The notes below the pieces were generated by a model, which ran no database searches, was not told the DNA's origin, and saw nothing but the letters and a program-made list of their open reading frames with translations. From contig NC_052612.1 of assembly GCF_016545825.1 (NCBI RefSeq), forward strand, positions 52,497,738 to 52,561,737: a stretch of 64,000 nt of DNA. The letters are read 5' to 3'. The DNA is from Eucalyptus grandis (lineage: Eukaryota; Streptophyta; Magnoliopsida; Myrtales; Myrtaceae). Positions 32,076 through 43,020 of the stretch are shown here, piece by piece; position 1 is the first letter of the stretch, and each line of letters starts with the position of its first letter. The position numbers and the translations under genes were made by a program.

Positions 32076-32395
32076 CTTTTAATCCTATTTGTAAGCATTC
32101 ATAGTCATACTTGTGTATAAGATTCGTAAAAACCAATCACTATAAATGTCGAGATCATGCATTACATTTGTTCAATTGAAGGATTTTTTGAGACACCGTT
32201 AAATTCAAGGCAGAAACAACAGGTACTTGTAAAATGCATCATCAATTGTAGCATTTACTATTTGTAAGACTGAGCCTAGCTCACCGTATGTTTAGAAGGA
32301 TGATGACAAGGCCCTGCCTTCTCTTTTTGATAAGGGGATGATGATGGACCTGTTATTGGAAAGAAAGGATGATCGGAGCGTTTAACACCATGCGC

Positions 32396-32835
32396 ACCGC
32401 GCAACCGACGGAAAAACAATTGTAGCATCGTGATCCTGCGGATAATTGTAACCTCCCCACGACAAATAACCTACTAACACATTGCACAGCTCAAGTACGG
32501 AATCATCGCTCTAGTTCATAAGTAGTGAAGGAATTTCCGTCACTTATATGAAATGAAAAATTTCCCTCTTCAGAAAGCTAAGTAAAAGTAACAGACTATT
32601 CATATGGAAACTAGAATGTTCCTTCTCTAATGTAAAACAGTCCCTGTTGCTTACTATCTTTCCCCTGAAATGTAAATAAACAGTTACTCCATGGCCACAA
32701 ATTAGAGAAAAAAATTCGAGGACCTTATCCAGGCAAATTGCCACATGAACGGTTAGGTTCCCACAAATAGTACAATAACTGCTACAATTCCGAAGCCCAA
32801 GGTTGTTGGCGCCATCCTAGCCACCACAAACGAGA
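32396..32835. other. Unique DNA and 3' UTR of the PABN gene
   Basis: This is non-repetitive sequence downstream of the PABN stop codon. No separate gene is visible. Confidence 0.5.
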
Positions 32836-35800
32836 TCAATATGGCCTGTATCTCATTGGCCGCCGAAACCTTGGAACCCTCCTGCCCAACAGATAAATTA
32901 GTCACTGTATTCAGCAGAAGTCATTCTCTTTACGTACCACAGATGTGAAATTCCTTACCCATAGCTATAGGGAGAATAGACTGGAGCACCCGGGATAAAT
33001 GGCCTCCGAGATCGAAAACCATATGGATTGGGTCGCCTTCCTCGGTATTGTTTCATTCCAGGAATGTTAGTTCGCTTAGCAGAGACCTGTCAATGTATTG
33101 AAACCACCATCAGTGACCACCCAAATTGATCTTAGAGCAATTTTATATCCACGGGATCTATTTCAACCACCTTTAACTGGCGACCATGCAATTCAGATTC
33201 ATTCAGTAAGAGAGCATTTTGAACAGCATCAATTTCGACAAACTCGACGTAAGCAAACCCTTTCGGCTGACCGAACTTGTCCGTTAAGATTGTAACTCTG
33301 TTAACCGTTCCACAGGATTGGAAGTGCTGTTGAACTTCCTCAGGAGTACATGCATAGTCTACCTGTAGACGCAAAGCATAAGACAATAATAAGTCAACAG
33401 AAAAGTACCAAAGGGTCATCCAGAAATCCAGCTGACACATTCAGTTTAGAAGACATCCAGATGTAAAAACAGACGGAAAAAGGTATGTCCTTCCAAAAAG
33501 TGGGTGAATTTAATCGACTAATGACAGACATGGCTCCTTAAAAATGAAGCCTACATCCATTATGATGCAAAAGTTTGACATTTCTCACATTCCAAACAAT
33601 CACAACAATAGAGACAATTCCAGAACCAAAATTTATAAAAGCTCATAACCTAGCAATTCCAACTTTTATCAAGAGAATCATATAAAAACAATTGCGAAGT
33701 AACCCATTAATGTTTAAACTAGTTACAAGGTGGCTAGATATATTTACCCGGCAGTCATAGAAAGCTCTCTCCAACAAGTAAAACTGAGTACAGATAAAAA
33801 TCACAACACTTGACAGGACAGTTTGTAACCAAAACCAATGACATAGCAGTGCATACATCATAAAAGTAATCAGAGGGCCAAAAGAAGTACTAGATATGCA
33901 TCTCTGATTTTCTATTTTTCAGCAGTGCCATCACTTGAAATGTACACTCCTTGAATGAACAACAAACTTTCATCAACATTACAATCAATGTGTGGAGTGC
34001 TACTAAATTGCGATCAGACACATTATAAATCCAAGAGAATAAATTATATAAAAGAGATGAGACTTGGAAAAGCATTTGTAGATGGTGAACAACTCACATT
34101 GCCAACATAAATTGAGCGTGCATCAACCTCCTCCTTCTCAGCCATAGTCGCAGAGGTGCTGGAGGAATCTTCACATACACCGAAACAAAAAGGGTCATGT
34201 TCAGAAATACTCCAAATCCTTAATTGATAATGAAAAGGCGCATAAAACCAAAGGAAATCTATCGATCCGCACAGAAGCAATCATTTCATGGACCATCCTA
34301 ATCCTGAGGAGATAAAACCACCTAGGACCGCATCAGTTTCAGCAAAGGCACAGATCTTAGATAAGCTGGTGGTGCATTTCCCAATTCCTAAGCTGTTTTC
34401 CATATTTATACTTTGCACTAGATAGCTATATGGACATGACAGTTTGGTATCAAGGGCATGGAGACTAGTGGAGAATTCAACATCTTCCATTAGTAAATAG
34501 CCTTCTGCTTATGAGACTCTATATTTACCATGTAAACATTAGTTTATGCTAAAAAAGAATATTATGTGGGAAATGTTCAATTTCAGCATCGTAACTTTCA
34601 CAACTATTGCAAATGGCAGCATCTGCAAACTCCAGATGCGTAAAGAACACGAGAGATTTTCACATTCACGAAGATGCACTCAATGGCTTTATAGTTCCTA
34701 AGCTCTATTATTTCCACACGGCAGAAAATAGCGAACACCATGGCGTTAATGAACCTACTAAATTTTAAGTTATTCGCAGGATTCATGACCACTAATTCAC
34801 CTCCAGTCCGCAACCCTTCAAGGCCTCCCATACAGTTAAGTACCATTAATACGAAAAGGGACGTGCTTCCCGTGTTTTTCCCATTTAGTCACAGAGACAT
34901 GCAAACTAGTGCAAATGAAGTCTTTTAAGCAAGTTTACGTAATAAACTATCGGTCGAACAACCTACGGGGTCACATTTCGCATGCCTTTGGCATTCTATT
35001 TTAAGGGATAAATCAAGAACAAATCGGGCATACAGCGAGCTGAACAATCTAGAAATTGCACAAGTGAAAACTTGTAATTAATGTCGATTCATCCTGATCA
35101 AAGCTAATTCAATGCAAGACAGGAATAAGCGATAATAAAAGGAAAGAAGTATCTAAACAGGAGCGGCATTTCCAACTAATCAAAGCGAACCCGAGATGCT
35201 GCTTCGCAGTTACTCGATCGGGAACCTTTTTAAGTACTATCAGCCAAATATAAAATCCTCGAAAGCTTTAAAGAATAACCTTAAACCTACTCGCTCATTA
35301 TATCTCTTGTATCTTCGTGGCCGAGTTTTGCTTGTAACGTGACTAAGCATAGGGCTGAACAAAGACTTTCAAACGGCTAAAATCTAATATCGAGTCCAAA
35401 AGAAGTTGCATAGCCGAACGCACAAATCTGAGACTAGCATCAACAGCCTGGCGCGTAACGAAACAATGGACTTCCGGAACAAAGCCTATTTCTATAGACA
35501 AGCGCGTGCGCGCACAAAGAGAGAGAAAGAGGAAGGACCTGGGACAGCTCCCATCTCCTTCTCGACCTTAGCCTGCAATTCGCGGAGAGCGCCGGCCTCT
35601 TCGTCGATCTCCTTGAGCCTCTTCTTCATGTCCTCCAATTCCTGAGTCGAAAGGTGCCAAGAGAATCGAGTCAATCTGGGAGACGCAGCCGCCTCAGAGA
35701 GAGGGAGGGAGAGAGAGGGTGGTGGGAATGGATACCTTGGAGCTGGAATTGGGGGCGGAGTCGTCTTCATAGTAATCAGCATCGCCACCGGCGGACATGT

Positions 35801-35897
35801 CGACATCGCCTTCTATTTCTCCTTCGTCGGGGATTTCGCCGCCGTAATCTTCGTGCTCCTCCACTTCGTGCTCCTCCACCTCGTGCTCGCGATCCAT
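32836..35897 (-). CDS. PABN: PABN, nuclear polyadenylate-binding protein
   Basis: Six exons on the minus strand: 35897-35736, 35641-35539, 34168-34098, 33362-33171, 33086-32959 and 32881-32836. Together they code 233 aa, close to Arabidopsis PABN proteins (about 220-230 aa). PABPN1-type proteins bind growing poly(A) tails in the nucleus and stimulate poly(A) polymerase. Order of parts: an acidic N-terminus (residues 1-50, with an EHEVE repeat), a coiled coil starting [17 protein letters not shown] (about 55-85), one RRM with RNP2 SIYVGN (107-112) and RNP1 KGFAYVEF (146-153), and an Arg-rich tail with [15 protein letters not shown] ending in MRYRPY. Exon 2 to exon 3 is separated by a 1.4-kb intron (34,169-35,538). 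No defects. Confidence 0.95.
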
Positions 35898-38800
35898 CTC
35901 TCTCTAGCTCGGAGGGTTGAGCTCGCGTTTCTTGACAAGCTTTGCGGCGGCCGGCGGCGGGCGGCGGGCGGCGCTCACTCTCTCTCTCTCTAGCTGATGC
36001 CCGAGCAGCGAGTCAGTGGGCGCCCTTCGACTGGCGCTGCGCAGGCGGAAGAAGCAAAATAAGCGATTGCGGGGATTAGGGATCGCGATGGCCGAATCGC
36101 AATTTTCGCGACACCGTGCGGGCAAATCCGGTCACCCAACCCTAAGTTTGACCCCCGACATATATCTCGCTCCAGTTTTTATATATATCAATTATTAGGA
36201 TTTCCCTCGGTTAAAATTCAAATTTTTCTTATAGTCTTTTCAGGTGTCCATTGTTGTTACCTTATAATTCTCGCATTACGCCATAAAATCTAAGTTTACG
36301 AATCCATCGATCTCTTTCTTTATGTATGCGATCTCCATTTTCATGAGAGAGAGAGAGAGAGAGAGTCCATCCCTTATAAAGTAACATGGGAATATTGCCA
36401 GACTAGTTTGATTTGGCACGGTGTGCATGGAGGAAAAGGAAAGAGGATGTTTCCCAAAGATGCCGCGATTTGTTCGACGCAATGTAAGAAAGGCTAGAAG
36501 AGGGGTGTTCCTATACGATCCGAGTGTTAAAGTGTCGAGAAGATATATATAGGACAAATACAACACGTAAGAGTGGTTGTGTAACTAATTAATCACAGTT
36601 GCTTGCGTGATATGAATCTCATTCTTCTTGATACCTCATGTGCACGCATCTTACTGTTTATTGATTGGTACATGTCACTCACATGTGATATGTCTAAAGA
36701 ATGCCAGATTCCCTTAAAAAGTATCGACTTTAGTCTCGTCCCGATTTTAGCCATTTTTTTTATAACGACATAAATGATCCCTCAATTTTGGTCTAATGTG
36801 CAAATATCGTTTTTGAATTTTTAATTTGTTTAGGGATTAAATTGAATATGTATCAAAAGTTCACGGATCACATTGAACAAATTAAAAATTCAAATATGAC
36901 ATTTGCATATTAAACTAAAGTTTAAGAATTGCAATAAATAAATTAAAAAATTTTAGAGACAATATTGCACAATCACCTCTAAGGACTATCTTTGTCATTT
37001 TCTTTTTCAATTTTTTTAATCTCATAAAAGAACATCAATTTATTTCGAATCACAATTTTGACAAGGATTGAGTGGGTAGACCCTGGAACTAAACTTGGTC
37101 GACACTATTCGGCTAGTCCTAGTTTGGTTTCCAGGTCTATACAGTAGGTCCCAAGTTTAGGTTTGGAATTTACCCACCCTAGAACTGCTAGCTCCTAACT
37201 TGCATAGTTTTCATGCTTGCTAGCAAAAGTCCCTACACTTTCAAGATGATGCTTATTTGTTCTACAATATCAAAAGATGCAATTGCTCCCCCGATTGAAT
37301 GGTATGTTCTGCAACTTCTAGCAACTTCCTGTTTTGTGAATATGAGCATCTCAAGCAAACTTTTTGCAGACATGCACTGTTTAGTCTCCACCTCCTTCAA
37401 AAATTCAATTCTTTCAAGCCGTCAATGGCTCTCAACACTTGGTACCAACATAATTGAACATACGTAGGTTTTTCATCTTTTAGGGGTTATTGCTTTTGGT
37501 GAATTGGAATTCACATTGTTGCTTTAAGTGAGGGACGAATTGGACACTTCCCAATTACTTTATATTTTTGTTTGTTTTGTAGCGTATTTCTCACCATATT
37601 CTTACTCTACCATTTTGTTGTAATTGCTATTGATCTTGATTATAAATAACGAGATGTTCACTAAAGTCTGTCTTTTCAAGGAATAATAAAATTAAATCAA
37701 AAAAAGAAGAACTTGGCCGATTCTTGAGTAGACCTTGGATTTAGACTAGTTTAGAGTTGGTTCCATGGACTACAAGGTAAGTTTTGGATTCCAAGATTTA
37801 GGGATCAGTCCCAAAAGGGTAGTTTCTTGTTTCTAGGTATGAAATTTACTTACCTTGAAATAATTCACCCCGAATTTTGACTCATACTTTCTTATTTTTC
37901 GTACAAATCACCAATTTTTAGTTGGTATCCAAATCTTCCTCTCTCAAGTTTTCATTCAATGATGATGCCCTCGAAAGTATGACGTGTCATTCCACGTGCA
38001 CTGGGCGACTCATAGGTGTGTCCATGTGGAAGGACGGCACATAATCCGAGAGTTTTCCTTGTTCTCGGACGCTGCTAATTGCAATCTCAAGGTTCCACTT
38101 TTCTCAGTTTCCAGACGTTTTGTATAAGGCGAATAGCCTGTTCATGACTCGTTTGCCCTGGTAAGTCATTTCTTCAGTAAAGTTCGATTTTTGTCACCCA
38201 AATCCAAACTTGAATGCTCATGTTTCCTACTCTTTCTTGCTTCGAAGTTATCCGCGTTCGGCAGCAACTACAGCCACGATTGCCGCGATTGCTCGGATGT
38301 CAAACGTCGGACTTCAAACTTTGGGTCCAGTTGCCAATTGCTGGACTCCGAACTTTGGCTACTCGCCGCCGGTCACCAGATTTGGCGCTAGACGCCAAAC
38401 GTTGGACTTCGGACTTCGGCTGCTCGCCGCCAATCACCGGACGCCGAATGCTGGTCACCGAACATTGGATTCTAGCCACCGGACGTCGGTCGTTGCCACT
38501 CTAGAAATAGAAATTTTATTCTATTATCAAAGCATTTTTATTTTAGAAATAGAAATTTTGAATTGTTATCAAAACGTTTCTTTATTAGAAACTCGTCTAT
38601 GGAATAGAAATTGATAAAGAGCAAAAAAATTTGTCATGTGCGCTCTTATTTACACGCGACATCACCATAAAAAAGAAAAAAAATGAAAAGTAAAACGTGT
38701 GTGTGTTTTTTTTTCCTCGTTAGGGCGGAGAAATTGATAATTTGGGAAGAGTTACGGATTGGAAGTATACTGAATCCAAAAACAACGAAACTGAGAGAAT

Positions 38801-39143
38801 AAAACTTTTGTTTTTCCATCACAAACTTTGCAATGCAGATATAAAAACGAAACCAAAAGAAGATCCTTGTGAATTACAGATAGAGAGAATGTTTGACAGA
38901 CATGACCTAAAACTAAAAGTTACTGCAGCAAAAGATTAGTAGGAAGAATTACATGAGTCAACAACGCTCAAATATCTTATTTTATTTTATTTTATTTTTT
39001 TTTTCAAGTCTTCCCCATCGTGGGGGAAGTAGATAAATATGGATTTCCTGAGTAATTTATTATTTATTTCATAGATTTTGAATTTTCTCTTTATTTTTCG
39101 AAATTTTGGGTGGAAAAGATGAATAAATATTGGAACCGACATA
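35898..39143. other. Intergenic region with repeat debris
   Basis: Begins with the PABN promoter/5' UTR (CT-rich). A (GA)n run lies at 36,345-36,365. A small AT-rich foldback is at 36,735-36,995. Two related blocks rich in ccaagtttagg-type phrases (37,080-37,200 and 37,730-37,880) flank a stretch that could be retroelement debris. At 38,240-38,500 short repeats of ccggacgccgaa type occur. Sequence from about 39,055 matches the 3' flank of the glycosyltransferase at 51,260. I see no gene. Confidence 0.45.
36735..36995. repeat. Small AT-rich foldback element
   Basis: The left arm has tggtctaatgtgcaaata and attgaacaaattaaaaattc. The right arm has complementary order, ending atattgcac. Relatives with the same phrases (acattgaacaaattaaaa, attgcacat) lie at 55,750-56,080 and 58,450-58,790. 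No coding capacity. Confidence 0.5.
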
Positions 39144-40449
39144 TGATAAGATAATTTGAAAGTGAAAACACTCATAAGTCAACTTTAATTAAGGAAGAGA
39201 ATGAGACAAATAGGCTTTTTAATTTTTAATTTTTTATTTCTCCATTGTTAGAAATGATCATAAGACTTGTTTTAATAAAGTTTTGTTACATAGCTCTTAC
39301 TCTTGAATGACTCAGATGCATAGCATTCCAAAGAGATAGATTCCTTAAATTTACGAAACATAGAAACACAGACGGTTGAGATGCATATATGGAGGGCATT
39401 TATGAATTTGGTTTAAAATTACAAAAAATAAAATAAAAATACCCTGGCAAAAACCAAATTCTATTTTTAATTAATCATTCAAAGTAGACTCTTGGCATCA
39501 ATCTCGAGAGGTTTAGTGAAAATATTTGCCACTTGATCTCCCGTCCTCACATGTGAAATTTTGATTTCTTTCTCTCTTTTTGTTTACTTCGTTCATGAAA
39601 AACTGATTTTTTTGCCAAAACAATAGCAGAAATAATATCAACAAAAATCTTTGTTGCTTTCTTATACTCCATATGAATTTCTTTGAGTAGTCTTCTCAAC
39701 TATATTGCATGACAAATAGGTACAGATGCTGCCATATATTCAGCTTCACATGTCGAAATAGTAAGGCCGGATTGCTTCTTTGATTACCACATGAAAGCAA
39801 TGTCACGCAATAAAAATATAAAACCTCTTGTGCTTTTTCGATCATTAATGTCTCCACCATAATCATTGTGTGAATAGGCTCTAAGCCGAAAGGATTTTGA
39901 TTGATAGTAGTGAGCAATGGTCCCTTTGATAGGTCATATTGATCTTTTGCTTGAACATTCTCCAAGGTAATCTTCTGATTTTGACTTAAGGTGGTTCGTC
40001 CTCTGGCTTATCATAGCTTGTGTTGACAAGTTCTCATACACCATAAGCATGGAATGGTGCTTTCATTCTAACAATCCAATTACCATAATTTTCTTTAGTT
40101 AGACAAGGATATTGAAGTGGAAGTCGATTGTTTGTTGAGGCCACAATTATACTTTGATTTCAATTTGATAGGGTAATTTGAAGGTGAAAATATGCACAGC
40201 TCACACAACTCAATTTTAATCAAGGAAGAGAACTAGATGAATAGGCTTTTTTTCTTTTTATTTTTCTCTTATCAGAAATGGTCACGAGACTTACCTTTAT
40301 ATAGATTTGTTATATGACTCTTATTCCTAAATGACTCATAAATGTATCTAACATTCCAAGGAGATAAGATTCCTTGAATTTACGAAACATAGACGAACAA
40401 TCGAATGCACGTATGTAGGGCATTTATGAATTTGGTTTAATTAGTAACC
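39144..40449 (-). mobile_element. Truncated Ty1/copia retrotransposon with two LTRs
   Basis: Two direct repeats of about 280 bp (39,144 to about 39,425 and 40,166-40,449), each starting tgata, look like LTRs. The flanks carry acata on both sides (39,139-39,143 and 40,450-40,454), a 5-bp target duplication. Between them on the minus strand is a decayed copia RNase H region (about 39,900-39,480), with NDRKSTRGF, the SKKQSGLTIST block and a CEAEYMAA motif broken by stops. Most of gag, integrase and reverse transcriptase is gone. It interrupts sequence that is continuous in the intact duplicate at about 51,345. Confidence 0.75.
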
Positions 40450-40578
40450 ACATATACAGCCCTTCGATTTTCCTCTGAAAAATACGGTTGTATCTAAAAG
40501 GAAGGACCTCCGAACTTTATAAAAAGCGGCAAGCATGTTGAATTGAACTTCGGCTGATTCGAAATGATAGTCCCTTCG

Positions 40579-42450
40579 TTAGTGCCACGAATCCCATGAG
40601 TGCCGACATGCGACATGTGCGGACCACCGGAATGCTGCCGTGCCCTTGGTGGAGGAGGAGGAGGAGGAGGAAGGGCTCCTGATGAACCTCTTCCAGTCGT
40701 GGAGGACCTTCGTGAGATCGGCGACTTTGGCTGCGATTGTGCGGTAGCAATTGGCATGGACCGTGATCACGGCCCTTACATCTCGGCTATTATTGCAGAA
40801 CCCGCTGAAATAGTCAGTGTCCCAGTACCTGACAGAGAATCCCAACGTCCGGAACATGCCTTCCTTCCTGATCTGTCTCAACACATCCTGTTCCTTGATT
40901 CCAGAGGAAACATTTCTCCTGGCGTACCACTCGTCGAATATGGCGATGCTCCGGTTGTTGGATCTGACCATGTAGAACCCCGTGTTCAAGTGGTTGACCT
41001 CGGACCAGGGGGTCGCCGTTGAATGTCAACGCTGATCTGGAAATCCACGCTCCGGTTTTAATTCAGCCGAGGGAACGGATCTCTTAGCCACAATACATCA
41101 GTGTCCTGCAAAGAATAGTCCTCATTATTGTCTTTGCACTATATATGTTTTAAGTTGTCGGGCTCATTAGCCATTCAAATTTTCTGCGAACACGTGAACC
41201 TTAGATTTAGTTACTCTTCAGTTCTCATAAATTCAATCAACCACGAACGGATGGAATATCTAGGTAAAGATTGAGATGAAAGAAGCTACTGCATTCGGGC
41301 TTACAAAACTTGGGTTAACCTTATTGAAAGGTACACTTTTTATCCATCACGTCTGTTCGGTTCTTCTCTGCAATAAGATAATGAAGTATACGAGTTCTAC
41401 TTCCACTCTTTCTTGATTAATAATGCTTGGCTACTCTTTCTTCACAGTTCTAAGTCCACGTATTCAATGCGTGTTGCAAGGACTCGAAACAGCAGAATTA
41501 GCTAGAATTCGGCAGAATCATGCCTGGCCGGTCTTTTTATGGTCCAGAAACTGTGTTTGGCTAGAACAAAGCACAGTGCGCCAAACACAGTGCGCTATGC
41601 TCCAAATCAATAGCATGGTCAACGCAGTGAAGTGTCCATCATGTGGAATTGCAAGTTGTCGCAAAAAAAGGAAAAAAAGAAAAAAAGAACGCCTTCATTT
41701 AGTTATTTATTCATCTTCAATTTTCTGACCCTTCTACCACACTTAATCTATAATGGCGTGAAGTCGGAGGATCATATCCCAAATATATCCCATGTAAACT
41801 ATACATAAAAAAAATGCATTTCCTTTTTCTCTACCACAAAGCAAATAAAGACTGAAACTTCATTTACTTCATGCTTGCCGGGCAGTGTTGCTTCTGTTGC
41901 AGGAAAAAGGTACCGGAGGTTTTTAAGAGGAAGACTATTCCGAGAAAGTAAAAATTTCCTATGAAATGGTTGATTTAATCCTTGATTTAGGTGCTCAGCT
42001 TATTAAAGTACTTCAACGCAGAACCTTCAATGGATAGCAATTGAGAAAACTGATTAGCTGCTGATAGAAAATTTATCCAGAGAGAGTGCAACATGGATTG
42101 TTCTCAATTGGTGGATCAAATCAGGAAGGAGAAGGGTAAAGGCCAAACACAGACCCCATATCCATTTTTCAAGTATATGAAGTATTAAGGAAGAGAGTGA
42201 TGTGAGATATCTTTCGCTTAATGGTCGAAGTAATATTTTAGAGGAGAGGAGGAAATTTTTCTCCTAATAACTCCTTTTGAATTCTTACTAACGCAGGGAA
42301 GCAGGATTCATGTTCATGACAGGGTGAGGGAGGGGTCGCATGTACCGTGAATATGAAGCTGTTGCCTTGTTTGAGCACACTCCCAAGGAACTGTGTTCGC
42401 CTCGACATCATCCTTAGAAAACTTGGGGACATGAACAACTTCTCTCCATC
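40579..42450 (-). pseudogene. Broken paralogue of the 51,479-53,964 glycosyltransferase
   Basis: Exon 3 (41,105-40,579) and part of exon 2 (about 42,450-42,346) match the intact gene, and the intron between them is also recognisable. Exon 3 begins with DTD in place of DAD. It has an in-frame taa at 41,060-41,058 and then a 2-base deletion near 41,018, after which the frame resumes as MNTGFYMVRSNN and continues to the original C-terminus. The stop codon also differs, giving a few extra residues. Exon 2 is cut at about 42,450 by a copia fragment, and exon 1 is not found. It is therefore a pseudogene. Confidence 0.88.
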
Positions 42451-43020
42451 CAAATGGTCATAGCAGGGTTGAAGGATTCTTTGATGTTGATTGGACAGGA
42501 TCTCCAGATGATAGGAGATCAACTACTGGATATTGTACCATGGTTGAAGGAAATCTGGTATCATGGAAGAATAAGAAACAAAGTGTTATTGTATGCTCTA
42601 GTGCTGAATCAGAATATAGAACCATGGCATAAGTGACATGTGAATTAGTGTGTATTCGATAGTTATTGACTAAATTAGGCTTTAAAGATTCAGTACCTAT
42701 GACTATATGGTGCGATAATAAAGTTACAGTGCATATAGCTTCCAATCTTGTGTTTCATGAGAAAACAAAACACATTGAGGTTGACTGTCATTTTATCCAA
42801 AATAAGTTGCAAAGTGGAGTGATCCTTCCCAATCATATTCGAATAGGCGAACAACTTGCAGACATCTTTACTAAATCTTTGAGTAATGGGAGGATAGAAC
42901 ATATTTGTAACAAACTGGGCATAATTAATATCTATACTCCAGCTTGAGGGGGAGTGTTAGAAGTACAAAGGGTAAATTGGTCTTTAAGACTTTTAGGGTT
43001 TATTTTGATATATATATATT
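42451..43020 (+). mobile_element. Ty1/copia fragment, RNase H end plus start of 3' LTR
   Basis: From 42,472 the plus strand encodes the copia RNase H domain: FDVDWTGSPDDRRSTTGYC, SWKNKKQSVIVCSSAESEYR, then WCDNK, the [10 protein letters not shown] block and LADIFTKSL. It ends with the usual PA-stop-GGVL context near 42,946. Two in-frame stops lie within the domain (near 42,630 and 42,660). The phrase tgttagaagtacaaaggg that follows would be the LTR start, but a complete second LTR is not seen. The left edge lies inside exon 2 of the glycosyltransferase pseudogene, so the insertion or a linked deletion removed the rest of that gene. Confidence 0.82.

Larger units (their letters stand above)
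24260..32395. repeat. Tandem segmental duplication, unit B (MED31 lost)
   Basis: Unit B starts where the sequence matching the left edge of unit A (about 18,130) resumes, and ends near 32,395 where it again becomes unique. The part matching MED31 (18,575-20,645 in unit A) is absent. In its place are nested foldback elements (24,692-26,985). Additional insertions absent from unit A lie at 27,465-28,243, 28,406-28,936, about 29,310-29,630 and 31,552-32,075. The stretch 29,790-31,500 mirrors 22,130-23,900 and has no convincing gene on either strand. Confidence 0.8.

Noticed and set aside
37213..37467. Plus-strand 84-codon frame between two related repeat blocks
   Set aside because: No retroelement or host domain could be recognised, and the flanking direct blocks are too divergent to call LTRs.
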